From NCBI RefSeq assembly GCF_900116635.1, contig NZ_FPBJ01000016.1:1-64000 (forward strand): DNA of 64,000 nt, given 5' to 3'. The position numbers and the translations under genes are program-made. The stretch's first letter is position 1, and each line of letters begins with the position of its first letter. This document shows, piece by piece, positions 52,611-63,666 of the stretch. The notes beneath the pieces were generated by a model, which was not told the DNA's origin, did not search any database, and saw nothing but the letters and a program-made list of their open reading frames with translations. The DNA comes from Xenorhabdus koppenhoeferi. GTDB lineage: Bacteria; Pseudomonadota; Gammaproteobacteria; Enterobacterales; Enterobacteriaceae.

Positions 52611-53086
52611 GCTTTCACCTTAAAATTTCCTGATTTTCCACCGCTTTTTTCCAGCAAACGAACAGGCCCAATAACCATATTTTTTTGCACCGCTTTACAC
52701 ATGTCATAAATCGTCAATGCGGCTATCGATGCTGCGGTCAAGGCTTCCATTTCTACACCTGTTTTCCCGGTTAAGCGACAGCAAGATTCAATTCTGACAC
52801 GGTTATGCTCTATTTGTGCTTCCAGCTGAACTTCCACTTTACTGAGCAGCAGCGGATGGCAAAGTGGGATTAATTCCCAAGTCCTTTTAGCCGCCTGAAT
52901 ACCCGCAATACGAGCAGTCGCAAAGACATCTCCTTTATGATGATCACCGGCAATGATCATTGCCAATGTTTCAGCCTGCATTTCAACAAATGCTTCTGCC
53001 CTTGCCTCACGCACAGTTTCTGATTTGGCAGAAATATCCACCATATGAGCTTCACCCGCAGTATTGATATGGGTCAGTTGGGACAT
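52607..53086 (-). CDS. moaC: Cyclic pyranopterin monophosphate synthase
   Basis: The 159-residue enzyme turns the MoaA product into cyclic pyranopterin monophosphate. [23 protein letters not shown] and the catalytic segment [11 protein letters not shown], with its conserved Asp and Lys, are present. It follows moaA directly; the moaB gene found between them in E. coli is missing. Confidence 0.96.
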   Translation of the reverse strand: MSQLTHINTAGEAHMVDISAKSETVREARAEAFVEMQAETLAMIIAGDHHKGDVFATARIAGIQAAKRTWELIPLCHPLLLSKVEVQLEAQIEHNRVRIESCCRLTGKTGVEMEALTAASIAALTIYDMCKAVQKNMVIGPVRLLEKSGGKSGNFKVKA

Positions 53087-53120
53087 TCTTTACTCCTAAA
53101 AAATGGGTCTTTAAGTTAAA

Positions 53121-54101
53121 TTAACCACCAATAAAAGACAGATTGGGGGTGATTCCACTGTCACCCTGATGTAAAAAGTGAGTCTCACGTTTATGCCGCA
53201 ACCCACCTTGAATCCGTAGTTTTAGTGCTTCAAGTGACGCGCCGTCATATAATAAATCGCGCAATGGGATGCCTTGTTCACCAAACAGACACAAATGAAG
53301 GTTACCAATCGCAGAGACTCTCAAGCGGTTGCAGCTTTGGCAAAAATTTTTTTCATACGGCATGATAAGGCCTATCTCGCCCTGATAATCGGGATGGCGG
53401 AAGACCTGAGCCGGCCCGTCGCTGCGGGTTCTCTGTTGTTGTTGCCAACCTTGTTGCAACAGCCGGCTGCGGATAACCTCACCAGAAAGGTGGTGACGAT
53501 GAAAAATGTCATGACCTTCACCCGTTTCCATCAATTCAATAAAGCGCAACTGGATTGAACGCGATTTAACCCAGTCAAGAAAAGCGGGTAAGTCAATATC
53601 ATTCACCTTTTTCATCAGCACAGCGTTAACTTTTACTGTGTTAAATCCTGCGTCAAACGCAGCATCAATACCACGCATAACCTGAAAAAATTTATCCTGC
53701 CCCGTGATGGCTTGAAATTGACGAGGATCGAGACTATCAACACTGACGTTAATGGCTGTCAGCCCTGCCTCTTTCCATTTGGATACATCCCGTTCCATCC
53801 GGTAACCATTGGTTGTCACTGCAATTTTTTTGATCTGTGGGTTTTCGTGAACTGCGGCAATAATATCGCAGAAATCACGGCGCATGGTTGGTTCTCCCCC
53901 TGTCAGACGGATTTTTTCTGTACCAAGTTCGGCAAAGGCGCGGCTGACGCGGCGAATTTCGGGCAGGGAAAGAAATGATTTATGGCCATGAGAGCGGTAT
54001 CCATCAGGCAAACAATATGTGCAACGAAAGTTACACACATCAGTAATTGATAATCTCAGGTAATAAAATTTACGCAAAAATGCGTCTACAAGTTGTTCCA
54101 C
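53121..54101 (-). CDS. moaA: GTP 3',8-cyclase
   Basis: The radical-SAM enzyme of about 326 residues starts molybdenum cofactor synthesis from GTP. The N-terminal cluster motif is CNFRCTYC, the C-terminal cluster motif [18 protein letters not shown], and the chain ends in Gly-Gly (SFIGG), needed for activity. The GTG at 54101 ([16 protein letters not shown]) is chosen because GGAAGG lies just upstream and it aligns with E. coli; the longer frame would start at a TTG inside that site. A Moco RNA motif precedes it. Confidence 0.94.
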   Translation of the reverse strand: MEQLVDAFLRKFYYLRLSITDVCNFRCTYCLPDGYRSHGHKSFLSLPEIRRVSRAFAELGTEKIRLTGGEPTMRRDFCDIIAAVHENPQIKKIAVTTNGYRMERDVSKWKEAGLTAINVSVDSLDPRQFQAITGQDKFFQVMRGIDAAFDAGFNTVKVNAVLMKKVNDIDLPAFLDWVKSRSIQLRFIELMETGEGHDIFHRHHLSGEVIRSRLLQQGWQQQQRTRSDGPAQVFRHPDYQGEIGLIMPYEKNFCQSCNRLRVSAIGNLHLCLFGEQGIPLRDLLYDGASLEALKLRIQGGLRHKRETHFLHQGDSGITPNLSFIGG

Positions 54102-54105
54102 AATA

Positions 54106-54240
54106 ACACCTTCCAAGTACGGGAGATGCGGGTATTTCTACCTTGCACCTTGGTAACTCAGGAGCCACGACCAAAGTATCATATCAATGTGTTGTCCATT
54201 TGATAGAGCAACGGCTTAGACACAGAGGCCAGGAGTTAAA
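54106..54240 (-). promoter_or_regulatory. Moco RNA motif (molybdenum cofactor riboswitch candidate)
   Basis: The minus-strand leader of moaA contains GGCCTCTGTGTCTAAGCCGT, a variable stem, then GGTCGTGGCTCCTGAG, then AAGGTGCAAGGTAGAAAT and ACCCGCATC before the moaA ribosome-binding site. These are the conserved blocks of the Moco RNA found upstream of enterobacterial moaA, which is thought to sense the cofactor and lower moa expression. Identification rests on memory of the motif, not a covariance search. Confidence 0.75.
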
Positions 54241-54526
54241 TCAATTAAACTTTTATGCGAATAATTACGTGAGTAACGATGTGCTCGTCCAAGATTTTAC
54301 CGCTTAAAATAATAAAAAGCGAATGCTACATCCGGTATATATCTTAATATACAACGAGTTAACCAAAAACCATAACACTTGATTTCTATAATATTTTTAT
54401 GCCGCCGTTAAAAAATATCAGACAAAAAACCGCATGAAATCACAGCAATTGCTAAAAGCATCATTTGTTATGATAAATTACACGAGATTTATTAGACCCA
54501 CCAACTTTAGCCAGTAACAGGAACTT

Positions 54527-55435
54527 ATGCGTAATCGCACATTAGCTGATTTGGATCGTGTTGTCGCCCTTGGTGGCGGTCATGGACTCGGACGTGTTAT
54601 GTCTTCTCTTTCTTCTCTCGGTGCCCGTCTGACCGGCATTGTCACAACAACCGACAATGGGGGTTCGACCGGAAGAATACGACGTTCAGAAGGTGGGATC
54701 GCTTGGGGAGATATGCGTAATTGCCTCAATCAGCTAATCACAGAACCTACCATTGCCTCTGCCATGTTTGAGTATCGATTTGGTGGTAATGGCGAACTGG
54801 CTGGCCATAATTTGGGTAATTTAATGTTGAAGGCGCTGGATCATTTAAGTGTTCGCCCTCTGGAGGCGATTAACCTGCTCCGTAATCTGCTGAAAGTAAA
54901 TGCACACTTGATCCCTATGTCAGAACAAGCAGTTGATTTAATGGCTGTGGATGATCTAGGCAATACCGTATATGGCGAAGTAAATGTTGACCAGCTTAAT
55001 TGTGTACCACAGGAGTTATTTCTCTATCCCCATGTTAATGCCACTAAAGAAGCATTGGATGCCATTGAACAAGCCGATTTGATTTTAATCGGTCCCGGTA
55101 GTTTTTTTACCAGCCTAATGCCATTGTTATTGCTGGAGGATTTAACTCAATCACTGCGCCGTAGCAACGCAAATATGATTTATATTGGTAATCTGGGGAA
55201 AGAACTCAGCCATTCTGCTGCCGAATTATCGTTAAAAGACAAGCTGGAGATAATGGAAAATAAGATTGGGCGTAAAATGATTAATGCGCTTATTGTCGGC
55301 CCTCGCACCGATATCAGCCTTTTCCATGATCGAATTGTCAGCCAGCAAGTGTTAGAAGCTCAGGATATTCCCTATCGCCATGATCGTGAGTTATTACGGC
55401 AAGCAATAGAAAATACCCTGCAAAAATTGGGTTAG
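54527..55435 (+). CDS. ybhK: YvcK/YbhK-family protein
   Basis: The 302-residue CofD-like Rossmann-fold protein (gluconeogenesis factor family) has [27 protein letters not shown] and [15 protein letters not shown]. Bacillus YvcK binds UDP-GlcNAc and supports cell shape on gluconeogenic carbon; the E. coli role is unclear. AACAGGAACTT precedes the ATG. It is divergent from moaA, as in E. coli. Confidence 0.93.
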   Translation: MRNRTLADLDRVVALGGGHGLGRVMSSLSSLGARLTGIVTTTDNGGSTGRIRRSEGGIAWGDMRNCLNQLITEPTIASAMFEYRFGGNGELAGHNLGNLMLKALDHLSVRPLEAINLLRNLLKVNAHLIPMSEQAVDLMAVDDLGNTVYGEVNVDQLNCVPQELFLYPHVNATKEALDAIEQADLILIGPGSFFTSLMPLLLLEDLTQSLRRSNANMIYIGNLGKELSHSAAELSLKDKLEIMENKIGRKMINALIVGPRTDISLFHDRIVSQQVLEAQDIPYRHDRELLRQAIENTLQKLG

Positions 55436-55449
55436 CTCAAATAGTATTG

Positions 55450-55477
55450 ATAGAGAGTGAAATTATTCACTCTCTAT
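55450..55477 (+). terminator. Hairpin after ybhK
   Basis: ATAGAGAGTGAA (55450-55461) pairs with TTCACTCTCTAT (55466-55477) around a 4-nt loop, 14 bases past the ybhK stop. No T-tract follows. Confidence 0.6.
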
Positions 55478-55537
55478 ACCTTCATCTTTAAAGTTACAGT
55501 TTTATCGGCTGCATCCCGAAAATTCATTGTATATATC
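55476..55537. repeat. Internally deleted ERIC derivative, about 62 bp
   Basis: ATACCTTCATCTTTAAAGTT, then ACAGTTTTATCGGCTGC, then CCCGAAAATTCATTGTATAT follows the two ends of the intact ERIC copies, with the central half missing. It fills the gap between ybhK and uvrB. Confidence 0.55.
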
Positions 55538-55552
55538 TGTCATTCATATTGT

Positions 55553-57580
55553 TTAGGAATTGGAAATAAATTGCGTCCGCAATGCCTGTACTTGATCACG
55601 AACGTTAGCTGCCTGTTCAAATTCAAGATCCCGTGCATGCTGGTACATTTTGTCTTCCAGTTCACGGATTTTAATCTCCAGTTCTTTTGCGGACAGCTTC
55701 TGGTAATCATCGGTACCCAAAGCAACTTTACCTTTGCCTTTGGTCTTCCCTTTGCCGTTAACCGGCTGACCAATTTTCAGTATGTCGCCAATTTTTTTGT
55801 TTAACCCTTTCGGCACAATACCATGTTCATCGTTAAACGCTTGCTGTTTGGCGCGGCGACGTTCTGTTTCGCCAATGGCTTTTGTCATGGAGTCGGTAAT
55901 TCTGTCACCATACAAAATAGCCTTACCATGCAGGTTACGTGCGGCACGACCGATAGTCTGGATCAAGGAGCGCTCCGAACGGAGGAATCCCTCTTTGTCT
56001 GCATCTAAAATCGCCACAAGAGAAACTTCTGGCATATCCAACCCTTCCCGCAGCAAGTTGATACCAACCAAGACATCAAACTCACCCAAGCGCAGATCAC
56101 GGATAATTTCCACACGCTCAACGGTATCAATATCTGAATGGAGATAGCGCACTCGTTCTCCATGCTCTTCCAGATATTCAGTCAAATCTTCCGCCATTCG
56201 TTTAGTTAAGGTCGTTACCAGCACCCGCTCATTTTTGACTGCACGGATACGAATTTCAGACAGCAGGTCATCTACCTGGGTCAACACCGGACGAACTTCA
56301 ATCTCAGGATCAATTAGCCCGGTTGGACGCACTACCTGTTCAACAACATCATTAGCGGATTTTTCCAATTCATAGCGGCCAGGAGTCGCTGAAATATAAA
56401 TGGTTTGTGGTGCCAGAGCTTCAAACTCCTCGAATCGTAATGGGCGGTTATCCAAGGCCGATGGCAGCCGAAAACCGTACTCCACCAATGTCTCTTTACG
56501 GGAGCGATCCCCCCGGTACATACCGCTAATCTGTGGAATGGTAACGTGGGATTCATCCACTACCAACAAACCATCTGCCGGCAGATAGTCAAACAGCGTC
56601 GGAGGTGCTTCACCTGCTGCACGACCAGATAAGTAACGGGAGTAGTTTTCAATACCTGAGCAATAACCCAGTTCATTCATCATTTCGAGGTCGAATTGTG
56701 TACGTTGGGTGACACGCTGTTCTTCCAGCAATTTATCTGATGCCAATAGCACCTTGCGTCGTTGTTCCAATTCAACCTTAATCTCTTCCATTGACTGAAG
56801 AATACGTTCACGCGGTGTGACATAGTGAGTTTTGGGATAGACAGTATAACGCGGCACATTGTACTGAACCTGACCAGTCAGCGGATCAAACAAAGAAAGT
56901 CGTTCGACTTCATCATCGAACAATTCCACACGTAACGCGTGTTCATCCGATTCTGCCGGAAAAATATCAATGACTTCACCACGTACCCTAAATGTTCCAC
57001 GCTGGAATGCTTGATCGTTGCGGGTATATTGCAATTCTGCTAAACGGCGCAGGATAGCGCGCTGATCGATTAACATTCCATCCGTTAAGTGAAGCATCAT
57101 TTTCAGGTAGCTATCTGGATCACCCAGACCATAAATAGCAGAGACTGATGCCACTACAACCACATCCCGACGCTCCAGCAAGGCTTTTGTTGCCGATAAG
57201 CGCATCTGCTCAATATGTTCATTTACCGAAGCATCTTTTTTAATGAATGTATCTGAGCTAGGCACATAGGCTTCGGGTTGATAGTAATCATAGTAAGAAA
57301 CAAAATATTCCACTGCATTTTCAGGGAAGAACGCCTTCATTTCGCTATAAAGCTGTGCCGCCAATGTCTTATTGGGGGCAAGGATCATAGTTGGTCGATT
57401 TAAGTTTGCGATAACATTGGCCACCGTGAAGGTTTTACCCGATCCTGTTACACCCAAAAGTGTCTGGTGTGCCAGACCATCTTCCAGTCCTTCCTGCAAT
57501 TGTCGGATAGCCGATGGTTGATCACCTGCCGGCTCGAAATCAGAATGTAACTTAAATACTTTGTTTGTTTCTTTGCTCAT
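55553..57580 (-). CDS. uvrB: Excinuclease ABC subunit B
   Basis: The 675-residue damage-verifying helicase-like subunit of nucleotide excision repair has Walker [10 protein letters not shown], the beta-hairpin region near [13 protein letters not shown], helicase motifs (VVDESHV, GRAARN) and a C-terminal UVR motif that binds UvrC ([16 protein letters not shown]). The ATG at 57580 is chosen because [21 protein letters not shown] aligns with the E. coli start; the frame is open 14 codons upstream. A LexA box lies about 65 bp upstream. Confidence 0.97.
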   Translation of the reverse strand: MSKETNKVFKLHSDFEPAGDQPSAIRQLQEGLEDGLAHQTLLGVTGSGKTFTVANVIANLNRPTMILAPNKTLAAQLYSEMKAFFPENAVEYFVSYYDYYQPEAYVPSSDTFIKKDASVNEHIEQMRLSATKALLERRDVVVVASVSAIYGLGDPDSYLKMMLHLTDGMLIDQRAILRRLAELQYTRNDQAFQRGTFRVRGEVIDIFPAESDEHALRVELFDDEVERLSLFDPLTGQVQYNVPRYTVYPKTHYVTPRERILQSMEEIKVELEQRRKVLLASDKLLEEQRVTQRTQFDLEMMNELGYCSGIENYSRYLSGRAAGEAPPTLFDYLPADGLLVVDESHVTIPQISGMYRGDRSRKETLVEYGFRLPSALDNRPLRFEEFEALAPQTIYISATPGRYELEKSANDVVEQVVRPTGLIDPEIEVRPVLTQVDDLLSEIRIRAVKNERVLVTTLTKRMAEDLTEYLEEHGERVRYLHSDIDTVERVEIIRDLRLGEFDVLVGINLLREGLDMPEVSLVAILDADKEGFLRSERSLIQTIGRAARNLHGKAILYGDRITDSMTKAIGETERRRAKQQAFNDEHGIVPKGLNKKIGDILKIGQPVNGKGKTKGKGKVALGTDDYQKLSAKELEIKIRELEDKMYQHARDLEFEQAANVRDQVQALRTQFISNS

Positions 57581-57645
57581 CTTCTTCCCGCCATCATGTA
57601 CAAAAATACCCACGCCATCCATACACTCAAAAAGCCTGTTTATGA

Positions 57646-57665
57646 TACTGGATAAAAAACCAGCT
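57646..57665 (-). promoter_or_regulatory. LexA (SOS) box of uvrB
   Basis: TACTGGATAAAAAACCAGCT has the CTG-N10-CAG core and resembles the E. coli uvrB box read on the other strand. It lies in the uvrB promoter region, so uvrB should be SOS-induced. Confidence 0.85.
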
Positions 57666-58242
57666 TCAAGTGAGTTAATAAAATAATATTGTTTTTATTT
57701 CAAGGAAGGGTAGGTGAGATTCTGTAACAAAGAAAACTTACAATAACGCATAATAACATTAACTATTAATTAACATTGTTGGCAGCTATTTTTATCCCCA
57801 GATAAATGCGCTTGCTTTTTCCTATTTTTGTATTAGTTACTGAAATGATAAAGTCCCGAATAGCAAAGGGATGAAGAAAGGGATTGCTTTTATTTAATTG
57901 GTTGATTTTGTTGATTTAAAAATCAAAGGAGAGAATAACAGCAAATCTTGCACAAACCGCGTATTATCTTGCGTGAGGATGCTTTTCTAAAACTAATGCA
58001 CAAGGTTATCCACAGGAATAGTGGATAACTCAGCAAACCCTATTAGGCATGGGAGCTTGCGGAGTTATTTCTGTTTGTGATTTTTCCAATAGCAGGATAT
58101 TTCTATCCTGTTTTGAAATCAATTCACACTATTTTTTGATAAAAAATATTTCAATCCTTGTTGAAAGAAAACATTTTTCGCATCATGGAACTGATCCAAA
58201 TATTGTTGTATGCATTGATTTTAACTAACGCTAAGTAAACAA
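57666..58242. other. Gap between uvrB and bioD with paired DnaA-type boxes
   Basis: About 580 bp without a gene, AT-rich. It contains TTATCCCCA near 57794, two inverted DnaA-type boxes at 58005-58029, and T-rich and A-rich tracts. In E. coli uvrB and the bio genes are also neighbours. I see no small gene. Confidence 0.5.
58005..58029. promoter_or_regulatory. Inverted pair of DnaA-box sequences
   Basis: GTTATCCAC (58005-58013) and GTGGATAAC (58021-58029) are exact reverse complements. Each contains a DnaA-type box: TTATCCACA reading forward and TTATCCACT reading backward. The pair could bind DnaA or act as a hairpin. Function is inference. Confidence 0.5.
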
Positions 58243-58926
58243 TTAGTTAACTAATGAAGCAATGTTTATATATTCTCCTATGTTACTGTTATCACATGAT
58301 TCACTCAGATAAGGAATAACGCCCAGTAAAGGAGCCGGGATCATACGTTTCAACGTTTCCAGATAGGCTGCCTGATGTTTACCAGCAGGTTCAATTTCAT
58401 TGGCAACCCAACCAACCAGATTTAATCCAGAGTATTGGATAGCTTTTGCCGTCAGCACCGCATGGTTAATACAACCTAACTTAACACCTACGGTCAAAAT
58501 CACGGGTAAATTCTCCTGAATCACCCAATCAGCAAAGGTCGTATTTTCCGATAATGGTGTATACCAACCTCCTGCTCCCTCTATCAAAACCCAGTCCGCT
58601 TTTGTTGCCAATATTTCCAATCCCTGCGAGAGTACTGAAAAATCAATTGGTTGATTAAGCTCAGCACTTACGATATGAGGCGAAGTCGGTTCAACAAATA
58701 CCAAGGGGTTCACTTCCTGATACGTTAATGACACCGAGCTGTGATGCTGTAAGGCCAATGCATCACTATTACGTATTCCTTCCCCCGTGATTTCACTCCC
58801 TGATGCCACTGGTTTATAACCCGCAGTTTGATATCCTTTTCGATTAGCCGCTTGCAACAGTGCACAGCTAACAACTGTCTTACCTACTTCAGTATCGGTT
58901 CCGGCAAGAAAATATTTACTTGTCAC
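58243..58926 (-). CDS. bioD: Dethiobiotin synthetase
   Basis: The 227-residue ATP-dependent enzyme closes the ureido ring of dethiobiotin. The P-loop GTDTEVGKTVVSCALLQAA, KPVASGSE and VEGAGGWYTPLSE are conserved. The GTG at 58926 is chosen because [15 protein letters not shown] aligns with E. coli and GGAG lies upstream; it overlaps the bioC stop by 11 bases. It is the last gene of the bioBFCD operon. Confidence 0.95.
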   Translation of the reverse strand: MTSKYFLAGTDTEVGKTVVSCALLQAANRKGYQTAGYKPVASGSEITGEGIRNSDALALQHHSSVSLTYQEVNPLVFVEPTSPHIVSAELNQPIDFSVLSQGLEILATKADWVLIEGAGGWYTPLSENTTFADWVIQENLPVILTVGVKLGCINHAVLTAKAIQYSGLNLVGWVANEIEPAGKHQAAYLETLKRMIPAPLLGVIPYLSESCDNSNIGEYINIASLVN

Positions 58927-59689
58927 AATAAATAACTCCAAAAGCAATTTGATAGCTCAACGGGTAATCCCCATTATGGCGTGGGTATATCTCAGCAAGG
59001 GTGTTTAAGCGTTTTCTGGTCATCAATCCCTGCTGGCAACCATGATGAAGGTGTGTTGCACCAATTCCTTTCAGAGAATTCAGCAAAGGCAGGAGTTGAG
59101 GATAATATTGGCAATATTGCCGACTGATGATTTTATGCCGATATGGCTGGCATGCTTGCATGATTGTCCGCAGCGGCAAAAATTGGTTAATGTGCCGATA
59201 ATCATCCACCTGCTTCCATGCAGTTTCCAGCTCATGCAGTGATCCCTGTATAAGGGTGGAAAAAACGATAAGACCACCGGAACGGGTAACGCGATAAAAC
59301 TCCCGTAATGCGCGTGACAGGTCATTACACCATTGCACCACAAGGTTACTGAAACACATATCTATGCTGTTATCCGCCAGTCCCAGGTGCTCAATGTCTC
59401 CTTGCAGATAATAATCAGCAACCTGTTGCTCCTGAGCATGGCTTAACATACCGGAAGCCAGATCCAGTGCAATAACTTGTTTACCTTGTTGTGTCCAACG
59501 TGTGCTGAAAAAACCGGTTCCACATCCTGCATCCAATACCTGCGTACCGATATTTTCTGTCTGTGCCAACTCCATCAAATATTCACCGGTTTGCTGTTGC
59601 AGTTTAGCCACCGTGTCATACTTTGAAGCCGCTCGCCCAAAAGCCCCTGCAATCGCTTGTTTATTGACAGCATTAACAGCCAGAGTCAT
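58916..59689 (-). CDS. bioC: Malonyl-ACP O-methyltransferase
   Basis: The 257-residue SAM-dependent enzyme methylates malonyl-ACP, disguising it for pimelate synthesis by the fatty-acid machinery. The SAM motif [12 protein letters not shown] lies near residue 57. The ATG at 59689 has a strong GGAGG six bases upstream and lies inside the end of bioF, so the genes are coupled. BioH, the partner esterase, is not in this window. Confidence 0.95.
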   Translation of the reverse strand: MTLAVNAVNKQAIAGAFGRAASKYDTVAKLQQQTGEYLMELAQTENIGTQVLDAGCGTGFFSTRWTQQGKQVIALDLASGMLSHAQEQQVADYYLQGDIEHLGLADNSIDMCFSNLVVQWCNDLSRALREFYRVTRSGGLIVFSTLIQGSLHELETAWKQVDDYRHINQFLPLRTIMQACQPYRHKIISRQYCQYYPQLLPLLNSLKGIGATHLHHGCQQGLMTRKRLNTLAEIYPRHNGDYPLSYQIAFGVIYCDK

Positions 59690-60824
59690 GCAAGGCCTCC
59701 AGTAATATATCAATGTCCTGCCATGTATGGCTTGCTGTCAGTGTAATGCGCAAACGGGCACTTTCAGGAGGAACCGTTGGTGGTAGTATCCCCTTAACCC
59801 ATACTTTCTTCTGTCTGAGTATCTGAGATAACGTGATACAAAGTTCATTGTCCCCAATGATTAATGGCTGAATAGCAGTTTCTGAATCTATCAGGGAAAA
59901 AGGCAAATGTTGCGCTTCATGACGAAAATAGCGGATGTTATTTTGCAACGTTTGGCGTAATGCTTCCCCGGCTCTGATTTGTCGCACTGCTTCGGAAAGT
60001 GCGACTGCCTGCGCAGGCGGCATTGAAGTGCTGTAAATCAGATGCCGGGCATATTGGATCAGATATTCTGCCGTTTGTTCATCACACAAAACCGCCGCAC
60101 CACTCAATCCGAACGCTTTACCGAAAGTAATAATCAGAATTTCCGGTTTAACATTCTGCATCCAGCAACTGCCTCGGCCTTCATCACCGTGAATACCAAT
60201 GCCGTGGGCATCATCTACCATCAGCCAGCTTTCCGTTGATTTTGCTTGCTGCATAATGAGTTCGAGCGGAGCACGATCGCCATCCATGCTAAAAATACCT
60301 TCCGTAACCACCAGCGTTTTCCCCGGACACTCTTTTGACAGATATTGCTTCAAAGAGTCCATATCGTTATGCAGAAAACGCCGAAGTTGTGCGGGAGATT
60401 GCATGGCTGCTTCCATCAACGAAGCATGACTGAGACGATCAGCAATAATGCGGTCGTCTTTTTCCATCAAAGCTGCAATTACGCCTTGATTAGCGGCGTA
60501 ACCGGAAATGAATAATAGGGCGTGGGAATATCCCAACCATTCAGCCAATTGCTGTTCTAAAGTATGATGTGCGGTCGTATAGCCCGTTACATGCCCTGAG
60601 CCTCCACTGCCTACACCATATTGCTCAGCACCCTGTTGCCATGCAGCAATGATTTTGGGGTGCTGGCTTAGCCCAAGATAGTCGTTACTGGAAAAATTCA
60701 GGTATTGGCTATCTGAAATGAATAATAAACGTCCATCAGAACCCTGATGGACTTGTCTATTACGCCATAGCGAGGTTCCCCGACGTTCGGCCAAACGTCG
60801 GGAGAGTGAGTCTGACCAGCTCAT
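59673..60824 (-). CDS. bioF: 8-amino-7-oxononanoate synthase
   Basis: The 383-residue PLP enzyme condenses pimeloyl-ACP with alanine. The PLP-lysine segment is [13 protein letters not shown], and [16 protein letters not shown] is typical of the alpha-oxoamine synthase family. It overlaps bioB as TAATG and bioC by 17 bases. Confidence 0.96.
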   Translation of the reverse strand: MSWSDSLSRRLAERRGTSLWRNRQVHQGSDGRLLFISDSQYLNFSSNDYLGLSQHPKIIAAWQQGAEQYGVGSGGSGHVTGYTTAHHTLEQQLAEWLGYSHALLFISGYAANQGVIAALMEKDDRIIADRLSHASLMEAAMQSPAQLRRFLHNDMDSLKQYLSKECPGKTLVVTEGIFSMDGDRAPLELIMQQAKSTESWLMVDDAHGIGIHGDEGRGSCWMQNVKPEILIITFGKAFGLSGAAVLCDEQTAEYLIQYARHLIYSTSMPPAQAVALSEAVRQIRAGEALRQTLQNNIRYFRHEAQHLPFSLIDSETAIQPLIIGDNELCITLSQILRQKKVWVKGILPPTVPPESARLRITLTASHTWQDIDILLEALHDSGC

Positions 60825-61864
60825 TATATTGCCGCGTTATAAAATTGTTCATCATCAGCATTATGAATAATGGCTTCCGTCAAGTTCTGCTGCTGTTGCT
60901 TATCACCGAATGCCGTTTTTGTCTGTTGAGGATTTATCCCTAAACGACGGAACAGTTGCAAATCGCTATCTTCATCTGGGTTTGGTGTAGTCAGTAATTT
61001 ACAGCCGTAAAAAATGGAGTTAGCCCCGGCCATAAAGCACATGGCCTGAGTCTGTTCGTTCATTTGCTCACGTCCTGCGGATAAGCGGACATGAGATTTT
61101 GGCATCATAATTCTCGCCACTGCGATGGTGCGGATAAAATCGAAAGGATCAACCTCTTCATTATCTTCTAATGGCGTACCTTTCACTTTTACTAACATAT
61201 TAATCGGCACACTTTCCGGCGGCTTGGGTAAATTGGCCAGTTGTACCAACAATGCGGCCCGGTCACGGATTTGTTCACCCAGACCCACGATCCCACCCGA
61301 GCAAACTTTGATACCTGCATCCCTGACATTATCCAATGTATCCAGCCTGTTCTGATAGCTGCGGGTTGTAATGATATTGCCGTAAAATTCTGGTGAGGTG
61401 TCTAAGTTATGGTTGTAATAGTCCAGACCTGCTTCTGCCAAACGCTGTGCCTGAGATTGGTTCAGCATTCCCAGTGTCATGCAGGTTTCCATTCCCAGCG
61501 CTTTAACTTCTTTGACCATTTTCTCTAAATATGGCATATCGCGCTCATGCGGATTTTTCCACGCGGCTCCCATGCAAAAACGAGTTGAACCTGCGTTTTT
61601 GGCTTTATGTGCTGACTCGATGACTTTTTCCACTTCCATCAACCGTTCTTTTTCCAGACCAGTTTTGTAACGGGAGCTTTGTGGACAATATTTGCAATCT
61701 TCTGGACAAGCACCGGTTTTAATCGAAAGTAAGGTACTGACTTGCACTTGCTGCGGATCAAAATGTTCGCGGTGTATCTGTTGTGCCTGAAATAACAATT
61801 CAAAAAAAGGTTTATCAAACAACTCTTGTGATTGCTTGACAGTCCATGGTTGATGCTCACTCAC
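60824..61864 (-). CDS. bioB: Biotin synthase
   Basis: The 346-residue radical-SAM enzyme inserts sulfur into dethiobiotin. The SAM-cluster motif is C53-PED-C57-KY-C60, as in E. coli, and further conserved cysteines and RLSAGRE for the auxiliary cluster are present. It leads the bioBFCD operon, divergent from bioA across 92 bp containing the BirA operator. Confidence 0.97.
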   Translation of the reverse strand: MSEHQPWTVKQSQELFDKPFFELLFQAQQIHREHFDPQQVQVSTLLSIKTGACPEDCKYCPQSSRYKTGLEKERLMEVEKVIESAHKAKNAGSTRFCMGAAWKNPHERDMPYLEKMVKEVKALGMETCMTLGMLNQSQAQRLAEAGLDYYNHNLDTSPEFYGNIITTRSYQNRLDTLDNVRDAGIKVCSGGIVGLGEQIRDRAALLVQLANLPKPPESVPINMLVKVKGTPLEDNEEVDPFDFIRTIAVARIMMPKSHVRLSAGREQMNEQTQAMCFMAGANSIFYGCKLLTTPNPDEDSDLQLFRRLGINPQQTKTAFGDKQQQQNLTEAIIHNADDEQFYNAAI

Positions 61865-61915
61865 AATAACATCTCCAATGAGAAAAATATTGCCAGTTTA
61901 AATAACGCCGTTATC

Positions 61916-61949
61916 ATGTCAACCAAAATGATAGAAAAAAGGTTTACAA
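61916..61949. promoter_or_regulatory. BirA operator between bioA and bioB
   Basis: Half-sites ATGTCAACC (61916-61924) and GGTTTACAA (61941-61949) lie 16 bp apart in inverted orientation, as in the bio operator. The right half matches consensus exactly, the left half less well. BirA with biotinyl-AMP should repress both transcripts. Confidence 0.8.
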
Positions 61950-61956
61950 CAAAGTT

Positions 61957-63228
61957 ATGATGAACCCTTCAGATATTGAATTTGATCTGCGCCATATTTG
62001 GCATCCTTATACATCCATGACTCATCCCCTGCCCACCTATCTCGTTGTATCAGCAACGGGTGTGGAGTTGGTTTTATCAGATGGCCGTAAACTGATTGAT
62101 GGTATGTCTTCGTGGTGGGCTGCGATTCACGGTTATAATCATCCTGCACTTAACGATGCCGCCAAATCACAGATCGACCAAATGTCCCACGTCATGTTCG
62201 GCGGAATCACCCATCCTCCTGCGGTTGAACTGTGTAAACAATTAGTGGCGATGACACCTGACTCTTTGGAATGTGTTTTTTTGGCAGATTCAGGATCTGT
62301 TGCCGTAGAAGTTGCTTTGAAAATGGCACTGCAATACTGGCAGGCCAGAGGAGAAAAGCGCCAACGTTTTCTGACCCTGCGTCATGGCTATCATGGCGAT
62401 ACTTTTGGCGCCATGTCTGTTTGTGATCCTGATAATTCCATGCATAGCCTGTATAAAGGTTATCTGCCAAACCATTTGTTTGCTGATGCCCCTCAGTGTC
62501 AGTTTGGTGATGAATGGCGCCCAGAAGATACTGATTCTTTCAAGCAATTATTATTGCAATATCATGATGCAATCGCAGCCGTGGTTCTGGAACCGATTGT
62601 GCAAGGTGCGGGTGGAATGCGGATTTACCATCCCGAATATCTGCGTCAGGTTCGTCAGCTCTGTGATAAGTATCAGATCTTACTCATTGCCGATGAGATA
62701 GCTACCGGATTCGGCAGAACCGGTAAACTATTTGCCTGTGAGCACGCACAAATCAATCCAGACATTTTGTGTTTAGGCAAGGCGTTGACGGGGGGCTATA
62801 TGACGTTATCAGCAACAATCACCACCCGACATGTTGCAGAGACTATCAGTCAGGGAGAAGCAGGCTGTTTTATGCATGGCCCAACTTTTATGGGAAATCC
62901 GCTGGCTTGTTCCGTTGCCAGTACCAGCCTGAAATTACTCGCTGATAGCCCGTGGCAACAACGCATTCAATCAATTGAGACTCAGCTAAAAACAGAATTA
63001 CTTCCCCTTAAATTACACAATTCGGTCAAAGATGTCCGGGTTTTAGGGGCTATAGGTGTTGTTGAAATGGAACAGCCTGTTGATGTTGCTTCGCTACAGC
63101 GTCATTTTGTCCAAAATGGCGTGTGGATTAGACCATTTGACCGATTAATTTATTTGATGCCGCCTTATATTATTCAACCGGAACAATTATCGAGACTAAC
63201 AACTGCAATTTTTGCTGCAATAAATTAA
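61957..63228 (+). CDS. bioA: Adenosylmethionine-8-amino-7-oxononanoate aminotransferase
   Basis: The 423-residue class III PLP aminotransferase makes 7,8-diaminopelargonic acid using SAM as amino donor. RHIWHPYTSM, DGMSSWWAAIHGYNHP and the PLP lysine in CLGKALTGG are conserved, and IADEIATGFGRTG is the cofactor-binding region. Two adjacent ATG codons begin it. It is transcribed opposite to bioB. Confidence 0.97.
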   Translation: MMNPSDIEFDLRHIWHPYTSMTHPLPTYLVVSATGVELVLSDGRKLIDGMSSWWAAIHGYNHPALNDAAKSQIDQMSHVMFGGITHPPAVELCKQLVAMTPDSLECVFLADSGSVAVEVALKMALQYWQARGEKRQRFLTLRHGYHGDTFGAMSVCDPDNSMHSLYKGYLPNHLFADAPQCQFGDEWRPEDTDSFKQLLLQYHDAIAAVVLEPIVQGAGGMRIYHPEYLRQVRQLCDKYQILLIADEIATGFGRTGKLFACEHAQINPDILCLGKALTGGYMTLSATITTRHVAETISQGEAGCFMHGPTFMGNPLACSVASTSLKLLADSPWQQRIQSIETQLKTELLPLKLHNSVKDVRVLGAIGVVEMEQPVDVASLQRHFVQNGVWIRPFDRLIYLMPPYIIQPEQLSRLTTAIFAAIN

Positions 63229-63232
63229 AGAG

Positions 63233-63265
63233 TAACAGTCAGTATGAATACTATGCTGACTGTTA
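63233..63265 (+). terminator. Weak hairpin after bioA
   Basis: TAACAGTCAG (63233-63242) pairs with CTGACTGTTA (63256-63265). No T-tract follows, so function as a terminator is uncertain. Confidence 0.4.
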
Positions 63266-63286
63266 TTGAAAAAAAGAAATAATGTT

Positions 63287-63415
63287 ATATACCCGTCGTC
63301 TTTCAAGATGCAGCTTTGTTGGCTGTGCTCACTCACCCCAGTCACATAGTTAGCTATGCTCCTGGGGATTCATTCCCTTGCCGCCGCGCTGCATCTTGAA
63401 ATCCATTGGGTATAT
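63287..63415. repeat. ERIC element (full length)
   Basis: About 129 bp, nearly identical to the copy at 5730-5857, with complementary ends and the core CACATAGTTAGCTATG. It lies after bioA. Confidence 0.92.
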
Positions 63416-63424
63416 ACACAATGG

Positions 63425-63466
63425 GAAAGCGAGGAAAGCAGCAATTTGAAAGACGACGTGTATATA
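63425..63466 (-). repeat. Inverted ERIC-like end
   Basis: Read on the minus strand, this gives GTATATACACGTCGTCTTTC, then AAATTGCTGCTTTCCTCGC, an ERIC-type left end in reverse orientation next to the intact ERIC. It resembles the left end of the repeat at 49870. Confidence 0.6.
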
Positions 63467-63666
63467 CTTCCAGAGAATTATTTAACGTTTAAAACTCCAT
63501 TGTTGTTAATTCCTAATAAAAAATAAAAGTCCATTAAAGCATTCTCAAAAGTCAATCATTGATAAATATTAATAAGAAATTCGTTGTTTTCTATACTATG
63601 TTAAAAAAATTTTTCTGATATATTTCATTCTAAATCACATCGATAAAAACCAAAAAGGAATATATT

